64,000 nucleotides of DNA from CAWKEY01 sp963848675. Lineage in GTDB: Bacteria; Pseudomonadota; Gammaproteobacteria; Methylococcales; Methylomonadaceae. The translations under genes and the position numbers were made by a program. The stretch covers positions 62,001 to 126,000 of the forward strand of contig CAWKEY010000024.1 in the NCBI GenBank assembly GCA_963848675.1. The letters run 5' to 3'. The notes below the pieces were generated by a model. It saw nothing but the letters and a program-made list of their open reading frames with translations. It searched no databases and was not told the origin of the DNA. Below are positions 63,910 through 64,000 of this stretch, one piece after another. Position 1 is the first letter of the stretch, and every line of letters begins with the position of its first letter.

Positions 63910-64000
63910 ATGCAAATAGATACCATCACAACACAACCCTACACAGATCAAAACCCAGGCACATCGGGGCTTAGAAAAAAAGTTCATATATTCCAGCAAC
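63910..64000 (+). CDS. pgm: Phosphoglucomutase, N-terminal fragment
   Basis: Only 30 codons are visible: a start MQIDTITTQPYTDQNPGTSG and on to LRKKVHIFQQ. The pattern TxPYxDQxPGTSGLRKKV is the start of alpha-D-glucose-phosphate mutases of the Agrobacterium type, which interconvert glucose 1- and 6-phosphate. The rest lies beyond the window. Confidence 0.85.
   Translation, partial: MQIDTITTQPYTDQNPGTSGLRKKVHIFQQ

Overview
The window reads as a chromosomal segment of a gammaproteobacterium, most probably a methanotroph-like member of the Methylococcales. This rests on the mix of gene types (ntrY/ntrX before rplM-rpsI, flavocytochrome c sulfide dehydrogenase, IS66/IS110 elements, the mre-mrd-rlpA-lip cluster) and is inference. 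No marker gene for methane oxidation lies in the window. GC content is intermediate and coding density is high outside 14.6-28 kb and 40.6-43.8 kb.

Layout. 1-8.2 kb: the 3' end of an NtrY-type sensor kinase and an atypical NtrX regulator, the rplM-rpsI ribosomal operon with a clear promoter and terminator, a three-gene cassette for lipid-linked sugar transfer (GT2, LAB_N membrane protein, GT39), and a convergent membrane/spermidine-synthase fusion gene. 8.2-14.6 kb: a cytochrome c4-like gene, a NUDIX hydrolase, a TVP38/DedA-type membrane protein, and a pst phosphate-transport operon in which pstC has lost its middle third. 14.6-28.5 kb: an accessory, decaying region with two inverted 187-188 bp MITE-like elements flanking hemG, a complete-looking IS110-family element, an orphan RNA resembling a c-di-GMP-I riboswitch, a BON-MscS channel, a frameshifted DUF2254 gene, remnants of an IS3 transposase and a VapBC pair, fccAB with a duplicated upstream region flanking a truncated IS66-type element, and a SWIM zinc-finger protein. 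28.5-40.6 kb: housekeeping and stress genes (glpK, recQ, gshA, cysH, a lipoprotein, hslO, msrA, a DUF2797 gene, a CHASE-GGDEF cyclase). 40.9-43.8 kb: an SRAP-family gene truncated by a palindromic repeat, the repeat itself split by a group II intron, followed by a chain of perfect hairpins. 43.8-47.7 kb: gatC-gatA-gatB on the minus strand with a Uma2-type nuclease gene between gatA and gatB. 47.8-59.5 kb: the cell-elongation cluster mreBCD-mrdA-rodA-mltB-rlpA-dacA followed by dat, ybeD, lipB and lipA. 59.5-64 kb: darP, a small membrane protein, a hypoxanthine/uracil-DNA glycosylase-like gene, rdgC, two L,D-transpeptidases around a Lpp-like lipoprotein, and the start of pgm.

How it works together. 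The right half is dominated by envelope growth: MreBCD, PBP2 and RodA build side wall, MltB, RlpA and DacA trim it, Dat can supply D-amino acids, and the Lpp-like protein ending in lysine lies between two L,D-transpeptidases that could anchor it. The most notable irregularities are a probable AUA start codon for mreC, the deleted pstC next to a PstB with an altered Walker A motif, the orphan GEMM-like RNA, the IS66-associated duplication of the fcc upstream region, and the intron nested inside a palindromic repeat. I saw no CRISPR array, tRNA, rRNA or replication origin. No obvious new defence system is present; the Uma2 gene in the gat operon and the multi-hairpin repeat are the best candidates for undescribed roles.
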